Below are positions 23,896 through 31,834 of a DNA stretch of 64,000 nt, in pieces. Source of the DNA: Bacteroidales bacterium UBA4360 (GTDB taxonomy: Bacteria > Bacteroidota > Bacteroidia > Bacteroidales > UBA932); NCBI GenBank assembly GCA_002393945.1, contig DGSO01000020.1, forward strand, positions 1-64,000, given 5' to 3'. Each line of letters opens with the position of its first letter. Position 1 is the first letter of the stretch. The notes beneath the pieces were generated by a model. The model ran no database searches, was not told where the DNA came from, and saw only the letters and a program-made list of their open reading frames with translations. The position numbers and the translations under genes were made by a program.

Positions 23896-26800
23896 ATGGC
23901 AAACGAAAAGAAATTCATCACCTGTGATGGTAACTACGCCGCTTCGAACATCGCCTATCTGTTCAGCGAGAATGCGTGCATCTACCCTATCACCCCGTCC
24001 TCTACTATGGCAGAGAACGTGGACGAATGGGCAGCCCATGGCAAGAAAAACCTTTGGGGAGAAACTGTACGCGTCACTGAGATGCAGAGTGAGGCCGGTG
24101 CTGCCGGCGCAGTCCATGGTTCACTGCAGGCAGGCGCTCTCACCTCTACTTTCACCGCTTCCCAGGGACTTCTCCTCATGATCCCCAACATGTACAAGAT
24201 TGCCGGTGAAATGCTGCCTACAGTATTCCATGTGAGTGCCCGTGCTCTTGCAAGCCATGCACTTTCCATCTTCGGTGACCACCAGGACGTGATGGCATGC
24301 CGCCAGACCGGCTTTGCAATGATTGCATCCGGTTCCGTGCAGGAAGCTCAGGATATCGCAGCTGTCGCTCATCTCTCCACCATCAAGTCCAGCATTCCTT
24401 TCCTTCACTTCTTCGACGGCTTCCGTACTTCCCATGAGATTCAGAAGATCGAAGCCCTCCCTGAGGACAAGCTCAAAGGCATGATTTCCGAAAAGGCTCT
24501 CGCAAAGTTCCGTGAGCGCGCTCTCAACCCCGACGCCCCCGTCACCCGCGGTACAGCCCAGAACGGCGACGTCTATTTCCAGGCAGTTGAAGTACGCAAC
24601 AAGTGCTACGAAGCAGTTCCCGACATCGTCGCCCGCTACATGGGTGAGATTTCCGAACTCACCGGCCGCAGCTACCGTCCCTTCGAGTACTACGGAGACC
24701 CCACTGCAGAGAACATCATCGTCGCAATGGGTTCAGTGACCGAGACCATCAAGGAAACTATCGATTATCTTGCAGGCCGCGGCCGCAAGTACGGTCTCAT
24801 CAGCGTGCATCTGTATCGTCCTTTCTCCGAGAAGTACTTCTTCGCAGTCCTTCCCAAGAGCGTCCGCCGCATTGCAGTCCTGGACCGCACCAAGGAACCC
24901 GGAGCAGTGGGAGAACCCCTCTACACTGATGTCAAGGCCCTTTTCCAGGGAAAGGACAACGTCCTCATCGTGGGCGGCCGTTACGGTCTCTCCTCAAAGG
25001 ACACCACCCCTGCACAGATCGTTGCAGTATATGACAACCTCGATTCCAAGGAGCCCAAGGCAGACTTCACCATCGGCATTGTCGATGACGTCACCTTCAA
25101 GAGCCTCCCTATCAAGAGCGAAGTTTCCATCGTAAAGCCCGGCACCACCGAGTGCAAGTTCTACGGCCTCGGTTCCGACGGTACCGTCGGTGCAAACAAG
25201 AACACCATCAAGATCATCGGCACCCATACAGATCTTTACAGCCAGGCATACTTTGACTATGACTCCAAGAAGTCCGGCGGTTACACCTGCTCCCACCTCC
25301 GTTTCGGCGTGAGCCCCATCAAGGCCCCTTACCTTGTGAACACCCCCGACTTCGTGGCCTGCCACGTACCTTCCTACCTTAAGAAGTACGATGTCCTCAA
25401 GGGCATCAAGGAAGGCGGCACCCTCCTCCTGAACTCCCTCTGGGACGAAGAAGAGACCATCAAGCAGATTCCGGACAACGTGAAGGCTATCATCGGCCGC
25501 AAGCATATTAAGGTATATATCATCAACGCTACCAAGATTGCTGCCGAAATCGGCCTCGGAAACCGTACCAACACCATTCTCCAGAGCGCATTCTTCAAGA
25601 TTACCGGCATCATCCCTTACGAGGATGCAGTCAAGTACATGAAGGACGCTATCGTCAAGTCCTACGGAAAGAAGGGCGAAAACGTGGTGAACATGAACTA
25701 CGCTGCAGTAGACCGTGGCGGTGAATACACCGAAATCCACATCCCTGCAGAGTGGGCTGAGCTCACCGCCAAGTTCGAGAACCCCGGCAAGGACCGCCTC
25801 GCTCCCGCATTCGTCAAGGAAGTTGCCGACATCGTCAATGCACAGGCAGGTGACACCCTCCCCGTGAGCACCTTCCTCCCCTATGCCGACGGCACAATGC
25901 CCGCAGGCACATCCGCATTCGAGAAGCGCGGCGTTGCAGTTAACGTCCCCACATGGGATGCAGAGAAGTGTATCCAGTGCAACAACTGTGCATTCGTCTG
26001 CCCTCACGCTGCAATCCGTCCTTTCCTCCTCACCGAGGAAGAAGCCGCAAAGGTTCCCGCAGGTCTCAAGCTCGCCCAGGGCAAGGCAAATCTCAAGGAT
26101 TACAAGTATGCCATCGCAGTCTCCGTTGACGACTGCACCGGCTGCGGCAACTGCGTGGATGTATGTCTCGCAAAGCCCGAAAAGGCCCTCTCCATGGTCC
26201 CTTACATCAACGACACTGCCGAACAGGCCAACTACGATTACCTTAACAAGTATGTAGGCTACAAGGAGTACGTCGACAAGAAGGCCAACATGAAGAACAG
26301 CCAGTTTGCACAGCCTCTGTTCGAGTTCTCCGGCGCCTGCGCAGGTTGCGGCGAGACTCCTAACATCAAGACCATCACCCAGCTCTTCGGAGATCACATG
26401 ATGATCGCAAATGCTACAGGTTGCTCCTCCATCTACGGCGCTTCCTTCCCTGCCAGCCCTTACTGCACCAATGCAGCCGGCCACGGCCCCGCATGGCAGA
26501 ACTCCCTCTTCGAGGATGCCGCTGAATTCGGCCTTGGTATGAAGATCGGCTCCGACCGCACCCGTGAAACAGTATGCCGTCTCATGAAGGAGGCTCTTGA
26601 CTGCGAGAAGTGCCCTCAGGAAGCAAAGCCGCTCATCGCTAAATGGCTCGAGGCTCCCAAGGATGCAGCAGTCACCCGCGAAGTTGCAGATGCCCTCATC
26701 CCTGTCATTGAAGACAGCGAATGCGAAGCCTGCAAGCAGCTTGTAGAGTATCGCCACTTCATCCCCGCCCGTTCCCAGTGGATATTCGGCGGTGACGGTT

Positions 26801-27420
26801 GGGCATACGATATCGGCTACGGCGGTCTTGACCACGTGCTAGCAAGCGGTGAGAATGTAAACGTTCTCGTACTCGATACTGAGGTTTACTCCAACACCGG
26901 CGGTCAGAGTTCCAAGTCAACTCCTATCGGCGCAATCGCAAAATTCGCAGCCTCCGGCAAGAGGATCCGCAAGAAAGACCTCGGCATGATGGCCATCAGC
27001 TATGGTTATGTATATGTGGCACAGGTTGCTATGGGTGCAAGCCCCGTTCAGTTCTTCAACGCCATCAAGGAAGCTGAAGCTTATGACGGACCTTCACTCA
27101 TCATCGCCTACAGCCCTTGTATCAACCATGGTCTCAAGGCCGGCATGGGACTCAGCCAGAAGGAAGAGAAACTCGCAGTCGACTGCGGTTACTGGCACCT
27201 GTTCCGTTACAACCCTGCTCTCGAGGGAACCGAAAAGAATCCGTTCTCCCTGGACAGCAAGGAACCTGACTGGACCAAGTTCCAGGACTTCCTCAAGGGC
27301 GAAGTTCGCTTTGCATCCCTCTACAAGATGTTCCCTGAGAGCGCAGCAGAACTCTTGCAGAAGACAGAAGAGTTTGCAAAGATCAGACTTAACACATATA
27401 AACGCTTAGCAGGAAAATGA
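23896..27420 (+). CDS. nifJ: Pyruvate:ferredoxin (flavodoxin) oxidoreductase
   Basis: A 1174-residue single-chain PFOR. It oxidises pyruvate with CoA to acetyl-CoA, CO2 and reduced ferredoxin; cytoplasmic. Domain order is standard: pyrimidine-binding domain with TEMQSEAGAAGAVHGSLQAG near 60-80, the transketolase-C-like and CoA regions, a diferredoxin insert (CIQCNNCAFVCP from C692; CTGCGNCVDVC from C747), the proximal-cluster CAGCGE from C815, and the thiamine site GDGWAYDIG (966-974) with NTGGQ (N1000). Codon use is strongly biased (AAG, ATC, CTC), as expected for a highly expressed enzyme. Its last bases overlap the M16 peptidase start by ATGA. Confidence 0.95.
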   Translation: MANEKKFITCDGNYAASNIAYLFSENACIYPITPSSTMAENVDEWAAHGKKNLWGETVRVTEMQSEAGAAGAVHGSLQAGALTSTFTASQGLLLMIPNMYKIAGEMLPTVFHVSARALASHALSIFGDHQDVMACRQTGFAMIASGSVQEAQDIAAVAHLSTIKSSIPFLHFFDGFRTSHEIQKIEALPEDKLKGMISEKALAKFRERALNPDAPVTRGTAQNGDVYFQAVEVRNKCYEAVPDIVARYMGEISELTGRSYRPFEYYGDPTAENIIVAMGSVTETIKETIDYLAGRGRKYGLISVHLYRPFSEKYFFAVLPKSVRRIAVLDRTKEPGAVGEPLYTDVKALFQGKDNVLIVGGRYGLSSKDTTPAQIVAVYDNLDSKEPKADFTIGIVDDVTFKSLPIKSEVSIVKPGTTECKFYGLGSDGTVGANKNTIKIIGTHTDLYSQAYFDYDSKKSGGYTCSHLRFGVSPIKAPYLVNTPDFVACHVPSYLKKYDVLKGIKEGGTLLLNSLWDEEETIKQIPDNVKAIIGRKHIKVYIINATKIAAEIGLGNRTNTILQSAFFKITGIIPYEDAVKYMKDAIVKSYGKKGENVVNMNYAAVDRGGEYTEIHIPAEWAELTAKFENPGKDRLAPAFVKEVADIVNAQAGDTLPVSTFLPYADGTMPAGTSAFEKRGVAVNVPTWDAEKCIQCNNCAFVCPHAAIRPFLLTEEEAAKVPAGLKLAQGKANLKDYKYAIAVSVDDCTGCGNCVDVCLAKPEKALSMVPYINDTAEQANYDYLNKYVGYKEYVDKKANMKNSQFAQPLFEFSGACAGCGETPNIKTITQLFGDHMMIANATGCSSIYGASFPASPYCTNAAGHGPAWQNSLFEDAAEFGLGMKIGSDRTRETVCRLMKEALDCEKCPQEAKPLIAKWLEAPKDAAVTREVADALIPVIEDSECEACKQLVEYRHFIPARSQWIFGGDGWAYDIGYGGLDHVLASGENVNVLVLDTEVYSNTGGQSSKSTPIGAIAKFAASGKRIRKKDLGMMAISYGYVYVAQVAMGASPVQFFNAIKEAEAYDGPSLIIAYSPCINHGLKAGMGLSQKEEKLAVDCGYWHLFRYNPALEGTEKNPFSLDSKEPDWTKFQDFLKGEVRFASLYKMFPESAAELLQKTEEFAKIRLNTYKRLAGK

Positions 27421-30281
27421 AAAAAATCCTAAGTATCATTGCACTGGCCGCCGTTATGGCGGTCAATGCTTTTGCTCAGAGCCCCACTCGTGAGCAGCTT
27501 GAGGCAGCTATTGCCCAGATGCCCAAAATCCCCAATTCGGACCAGGTCCGCATCGGACATCTTGACAACGGCCTTACCTATTACATCCGTCACAATGCCC
27601 TTCCCGAGCAGCGTGCAGAATTCTATCTTGCAACCAACGTAGGTGCAATTCAGGAAGAGTATCCCGCACAGGACGGTCTTGCCCACTTCCTTGAGCACAT
27701 GTGCTTCAACGGAACCGAGAATTTCCCCGGAAAGCAGATCCTCAATTACCTCCGCTCCATCGGTGCGGAATTCGGCAGGAACATCAACGCTTCCACCGGA
27801 TTTGAGGAAACCCAGTACATGCTCAACAACATCCCCGTCCAGAGGGAGAGCATCGTGGACAGCTGCCTCATGATCCTGAGGGACTATTCCCACTATGTGC
27901 TTAACGAACCCTCCGAAATCGATGCAGAGCGCGGCGTCATCATCGAAGAACGCCGTCAGAGGCGCAACGCCTCCTGGAGGTCCATGGAACGCTCCCTGCC
28001 CTATTATTTCGGCGAGGGAACCAAGTATGCCGACTGCACCCTCATCGGCCTTCAGGAGCATCTTGAGACCTTCAAGCCCGAAAGCCTCGTCAATTTCTAC
28101 CACACCTGGTATCACCCCGGAAACCAGGCCGTAGTTGTTATCGGCGACATTGACGTTGACCGCACAGAGGCCAAGATCAAGGAATTCTTCGGAGTGATTC
28201 CTGCAAAGGAGAATCCGCTCCCCAAGCCCATCCAGCACATTGCAGATCACAAGGAGCCCAGGGTTGGCATCATCACAGACCCCGAACAGACAGCCCCTTC
28301 AATTGAACTGCTCTGGCACGGAGAAGCAAATCCCGAGTCCATGAATGCAACAATGCTCGGTCAGGTTACAGACGTAGTGGAAGGCATTCTCTCCTCCGTG
28401 ATGAGCGAACGCTTCAGCGACATCACCTCCAAGCCCGGCTCATCATATCTCGGTGGCAGTTTCGGCGTTTCAGACCTTATCTATGAAGACATCGAGGCCA
28501 TCGCCGGCAACGTCAGCCTGCGCGAGGACAACATCCTCGGCGGTTTCAAGGACTTCTATACGGAACTTATCCGCCTCAAGAGGTTCGGCATCACCGACGC
28601 CGAGTTCGAGCGTGTAAAGACCGAAACCCTCTCCTATCTGGAGACCCGCGTCAACAAGGCCGATACCCGCCGCAACCCTGAATTCGTCCGTCCCATCCTC
28701 CAGAACTTCTTTGACAAGGAACCTATCCTGGAGCCCAAGGACGAGCTTGAAATGTGCAAGGCTATCTTCGCACAGCTCAATGCCGCTGCAGTGAGCCAGA
28801 TGGCGGCACAGCTCTTCGGAGACGAAAACATGGTTATTGTCTACAACGGTCCCGAAAAGGAAGGCATCGCCACTCCTACCGCAGAGCAGCTCCTTCAGGT
28901 AATTGCCGAGGTCAACGCTTCCGAGATTACCGCCCTTGAAGGTGAAGAGATTCCGGACCAGTTCCTGGATCCCGCCCTCCTCAAAGGCGCAAAGGTGAAG
29001 AAGGTCTCCAGCAGCATTTATGACGCTACAAAGTGGACCCTCAAGAACGGTGTGGAAGTTTATGTATATCCTACAGACCTCGCAAAGGACCAGATTCTGT
29101 TCAATATTACCATGGACGGCGGTCTGAGCCTTGTAGAGACTGCAGACCTTCCTTCCTTCGACCGCAGCGTCATCAGCCTGTTCCAGAGAAACAGCGGCGT
29201 GTCCGTCTTCCCCGGAACCATGGTAACCAAGATGCTCACTGGCAAGAACCTGAATGTAAGTCCTTATATCGACCAGCTCGAGCACGGTATCAACGGTAAC
29301 TCCACCGTAAAGGATCTTGAGACCGCATTCCAGCTCCTCTACCTGATGTTCACCGATCCACGCTTCGACCAGGATGAGTGGGACAACGGCATTGACCAGC
29401 TCAAGGCCTATCTTCCCAATATGGTCAACCAGCCCAACTACAAGTTCTCTTCCAGGATGCAGGATGTAGTTTTCGGACACAACCCCCGCCGCCAGCAGCT
29501 TTCTCCCGAAAGACTTGACCAGGCCAGCCTCCAGGTTGTTGAAAAATACTACAGGAAGCTCTTCAAGAGCGCAAAGGGAGCCAAGATGGTCATCGTCGGC
29601 GACGTGAACCTTGCCACCCTCCAGCCGCTCGTAGAGAAGTACATCGGCTCACTTCCCAAGAAGGGCAAGGCCCTTAAGTGGATCGACCGCAAGGAATATG
29701 TTGCCACCGGCATCATCGAGGACATCTTCACCGTCGACATGCAGACTCCCAAGAGCACCGTTCTCCAGGTCTACAGTGCCGATATGCCCTATTCCTATGA
29801 GAAGGACGCCGCCATGGACGCCATCTCCTATATCCTTGACATGAGGTATACTGAATCCCTCCGCGAGGAAGAAGGCGGCACCTACGGCGCAAGCGCCATC
29901 ACAAGCCTGTCTCGCCGTCCCAAGGCCCAGGGCCTCGTCCAGGTATACTTCGACTGCAAGCCCGCAATGTGCGACAAGCTCCGCGAGCTTGCCGTCAAGG
30001 GTATCCAGGACCTCGCCCAGAAGGGACCCACCGACGAGGAAGTGAACATGGCAAAACTCAACCTCCTCAAGAACCTTCCCGAAAGCCGTCAGCGCAACAA
30101 CTGGTGGCTCAACGGCATCGAACTCTACCTCACTTATGGTGACGACCGCAATGCCCTCTACGAGGCCGCAATCAACTCCCTCGACAAGGACATCATCAAG
30201 GCAACCATAAACGAGGTCCTCTCCGGAGGCAACTTCATCGACTTCGTCATGAAGCCCGCCGCCACCGCCGAGGCTGAATAA
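27417..30281 (+). CDS. M16-family (pitrilysin-like) zinc peptidase, exported
   Basis: A 954-residue metallopeptidase with an N-terminal signal (ending VNAFAQ, residues 1-21), so periplasmic. The inverted zinc motif HFLEH is at residues 90-94 (H90, E93, H94), with the downstream ERGVIIEER segment giving the third ligand. The two halves of the protein are the usual active and inactive M16 repeats; the second half (from about 540) lacks HxxEH. It degrades peptides or unfolded fragments. Coupled to PFOR by ATGA and ends at a strong bidirectional terminator. Codon bias remains high, as in PFOR. Confidence 0.9.
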   Translation: MKKILSIIALAAVMAVNAFAQSPTREQLEAAIAQMPKIPNSDQVRIGHLDNGLTYYIRHNALPEQRAEFYLATNVGAIQEEYPAQDGLAHFLEHMCFNGTENFPGKQILNYLRSIGAEFGRNINASTGFEETQYMLNNIPVQRESIVDSCLMILRDYSHYVLNEPSEIDAERGVIIEERRQRRNASWRSMERSLPYYFGEGTKYADCTLIGLQEHLETFKPESLVNFYHTWYHPGNQAVVVIGDIDVDRTEAKIKEFFGVIPAKENPLPKPIQHIADHKEPRVGIITDPEQTAPSIELLWHGEANPESMNATMLGQVTDVVEGILSSVMSERFSDITSKPGSSYLGGSFGVSDLIYEDIEAIAGNVSLREDNILGGFKDFYTELIRLKRFGITDAEFERVKTETLSYLETRVNKADTRRNPEFVRPILQNFFDKEPILEPKDELEMCKAIFAQLNAAAVSQMAAQLFGDENMVIVYNGPEKEGIATPTAEQLLQVIAEVNASEITALEGEEIPDQFLDPALLKGAKVKKVSSSIYDATKWTLKNGVEVYVYPTDLAKDQILFNITMDGGLSLVETADLPSFDRSVISLFQRNSGVSVFPGTMVTKMLTGKNLNVSPYIDQLEHGINGNSTVKDLETAFQLLYLMFTDPRFDQDEWDNGIDQLKAYLPNMVNQPNYKFSSRMQDVVFGHNPRRQQLSPERLDQASLQVVEKYYRKLFKSAKGAKMVIVGDVNLATLQPLVEKYIGSLPKKGKALKWIDRKEYVATGIIEDIFTVDMQTPKSTVLQVYSADMPYSYEKDAAMDAISYILDMRYTESLREEEGGTYGASAITSLSRRPKAQGLVQVYFDCKPAMCDKLRELAVKGIQDLAQKGPTDEEVNMAKLNLLKNLPESRQRNNWWLNGIELYLTYGDDRNALYEAAINSLDKDIIKATINEVLSGGNFIDFVMKPAATAEAE

Positions 30282-30314
30282 AAAAAGAGTGACCGCACAG
30301 GTCACTCTTTTTTT
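30282..30314. terminator. Bidirectional terminator after the M16 peptidase gene
   Basis: Stem AAAAAGAGTGACC / GGTCACTCTTTTT with a 5-nt loop (30295-30299) and a run of T immediately after. Symmetric A/T tracts let it serve both strands. Confidence 0.85.
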
Positions 30315-30340
30315 GTCAACTCTGAGGAAAGGATACAATA

Positions 30341-30363
30341 AAAGCTGCACACAGGCGCAGCTT
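30341..30363 (-). terminator. Probable terminator of the ferredoxin gene
   Basis: On the minus strand a 7-bp stem (30363-30357 with 30348-30342, 8-nt loop) is followed by TTATTG. The T run is short, so efficiency may be modest; the bidirectional terminator lies beyond as back-up. Confidence 0.5.
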
Positions 30364-30389
30364 ATTCTTTACGAAGTAATCTCTGGAGC

Positions 30390-30563
30390 TTAAGCTTCAG
30401 AGATTGCTTCGTTAGGGCAGGTCCCTTCGCATGCACCGCAGTCGATGCACTCGTCAGCATTGATTACGTAAGAAGCGTCGCCGGCGCTGATTGCACCAAC
30501 GGGGCAAACATCTGCGCATGAGCCGCAGGAGACACAAAGGTCGGGATTGATAATTCTAGGCAT
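30390..30563 (-). CDS. Two-[4Fe-4S] ferredoxin, 57 residues
   Basis: A short ferredoxin read from the minus strand. It begins MPRIINPDLCVSCGSCADVC and has two complete CxxCxxCxxxCP motifs (Cys 10, 13, 16, 20 and 39, 42, 45, 49), the clostridial-type low-potential carrier. It is the natural electron acceptor for PFOR encoded next door and for the indolepyruvate oxidoreductase downstream (inference). It is transcribed alone, divergent from the DUF1573 gene, with a good promoter. Confidence 0.92.
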   Translation of the reverse strand: MPRIINPDLCVSCGSCADVCPVGAISAGDASYVINADECIDCGACEGTCPNEAISEA

Positions 30564-30598
30564 TGTTGTTTATTTTGTTGTTATGTGTTTTCCGAGTG

Positions 30599-30628
30599 CA
30601 AATGTAGGCATTAAATTTGATTTTCAAA
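30599..30628 (-). promoter_or_regulatory. Promoter of the ferredoxin gene
   Basis: Minus-strand -7 box TACATTTG (30606-30599) and TTTG (30628-30625) 18 nt upstream. It overlaps the oppositely oriented promoter of the DUF1573 gene. Leader is about 30 nt. Confidence 0.6.
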
Positions 30629-30647
30629 ATAACAGTTCATAACTTTG
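30616..30647 (+). promoter_or_regulatory. Promoter of the DUF1573 lipoprotein gene
   Basis: -33 TTTG at 30616-30619 and -7 TAACTTTG at 30640-30647, 20 nt apart: a near-perfect Bacteroidetes promoter. The -7 box ends only 5 nt before the ATG. Confidence 0.65.
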
Positions 30648-30652
30648 TCTTC

Positions 30653-31774
30653 ATGAAAATGACGTTTTGTTCAATCATATCGCTCTTTGCACTGCTAACC
30701 TGTGGATCCAGGGTAAGCAACAACAATGCCGCAGCTGAAGCGCCTTCAGTTGAAATTGCTGCAGAGGATGCCGTAGTGGAATGGGATACCATGGTCTATG
30801 ACTTTGGAGACGTGAGCGTAAATGACGGCCCGCTTACGTGCACCTTCACGCTTACAAACACTTCCGACGAACCTGTCGCCATATATGAAGTCGTATCGTC
30901 CTGCGGCTGCACGGGCGTTACATGGACCAAGGCACCTTTAAGGAAAGGCGAAAAAGGAACCATCACCGCTACCTATAAGAATGAGGACGGTCCCATGGCT
31001 TTCGACAAAACTCTTACGGTCTATATATCCGGCATCAAAAGACCGGTTGTACTGCGCCTGAGAGGCGTTGTCCATGAAAAGAAGAAATCCCTGAACGAGC
31101 TCTACGGAAAAGAGCGGATCGGGGATTTCGGTTTGAAAGCCCGCAGCTTTGACGCTCCGGTCCTAAGGCAGGGCCTGCAGGTATCGGCATCGGCAGATGT
31201 CGCAAATCTGGGCAAGGCCCCTCTCGAGGTCACTTTCGCCGATGTTTCCCCGAACCTTGCAGTGAGCGTCTCCCCCAACCCGGTGCCGAAAGGGACGAAG
31301 GCGAAGATAACCTATACCATATCGGCAGACAGGGAGCTCTGGGGGCGCAATACATACAGTGCGACGCCTATCATCAATGGAAGGAAGAGCGCATCGGCCC
31401 TCACTTTCACCGCAGTGACTCAGGAAAACTTCGCCCTCCTTACTCCCCAGCAGAGGTCCGATTCTCCCCTGCCGATGTTTACGATGAGCACTTCCAACTT
31501 CGACACAGTTAAAAAAGGCCGCGTGGTCTCCGGCGAATTCACGGTTGAGAACAAGGGCAAAAGCGCCCTCCATTTCTTCAAGGCAGACCCAGAGAACCCC
31601 GCCCTTACCGTTTCGCTCCCGCAGGACATAGCGCCCGGCAAGACAGGGAAAGTGGCGTATAGGCTGGATACATCGGCGCTGCCGGTCGGAGAGAACGTCA
31701 TAATGGTTTCTCTCATTACGAATTCGGCCCTGCGACCCATTGTGAACATATTTGTTGCAGGAATTCTGGATTAA
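30653..31774 (+). CDS. DUF1573 domain lipoprotein
   Basis: A 373-residue predicted lipoprotein: signal MKMTFCSIISLFALLTCGS with a lipobox Cys at about residue 17. The DUF1573 Ig-like fold follows (about 40-130: the YDFGDVSVNDGPLTCTFTLTN opening, then SSCGCTGVTW, the family's characteristic Cys pair), and two more Ig-like repeats fill the rest. Such proteins are common on Bacteroidetes surfaces; their role is unknown. The start at 30653 is chosen over an upstream ATG at 30617 because it gives the signal peptide and follows the promoter. Confidence 0.8.
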   Translation: MKMTFCSIISLFALLTCGSRVSNNNAAAEAPSVEIAAEDAVVEWDTMVYDFGDVSVNDGPLTCTFTLTNTSDEPVAIYEVVSSCGCTGVTWTKAPLRKGEKGTITATYKNEDGPMAFDKTLTVYISGIKRPVVLRLRGVVHEKKKSLNELYGKERIGDFGLKARSFDAPVLRQGLQVSASADVANLGKAPLEVTFADVSPNLAVSVSPNPVPKGTKAKITYTISADRELWGRNTYSATPIINGRKSASALTFTAVTQENFALLTPQQRSDSPLPMFTMSTSNFDTVKKGRVVSGEFTVENKGKSALHFFKADPENPALTVSLPQDIAPGKTGKVAYRLDTSALPVGENVIMVSLITNSALRPIVNIFVAGILD

Positions 31775-31775
31775 G

Positions 31776-31801
31776 GCAGTATTTGAAAATACTGCTTTTT
31801 T
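31776..31801 (+). terminator. Terminator of the DUF1573 gene
   Basis: Perfect 8-bp stem GCAGTATT/AATACTGC with a TGAA tetraloop and six T residues, 1 nt after the stop codon. Confidence 0.9.
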
Positions 31802-31812
31802 CATTATATTTG
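31782..31812 (+). promoter_or_regulatory. Promoter of the parE operon, embedded in the terminator
   Basis: -7 box TATATTTG at 31805-31812 and TTTG at 31782-31785, 19 nt apart. The -33 box lies across the 5' arm and loop of the preceding terminator hairpin. ATG follows at 31835. Confidence 0.55.
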
Positions 31813-31834
31813 CGAGTTAAAGAAGTGTACCCAA

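Noticed and set aside
24994..26835. 613-residue open frame on the minus strand antisense to PFOR
   Set aside because: It lies wholly opposite the strongly conserved PFOR gene, has a Cys/Gly/Val-rich composition with no domain, and arises from the biased third codon positions of PFOR.
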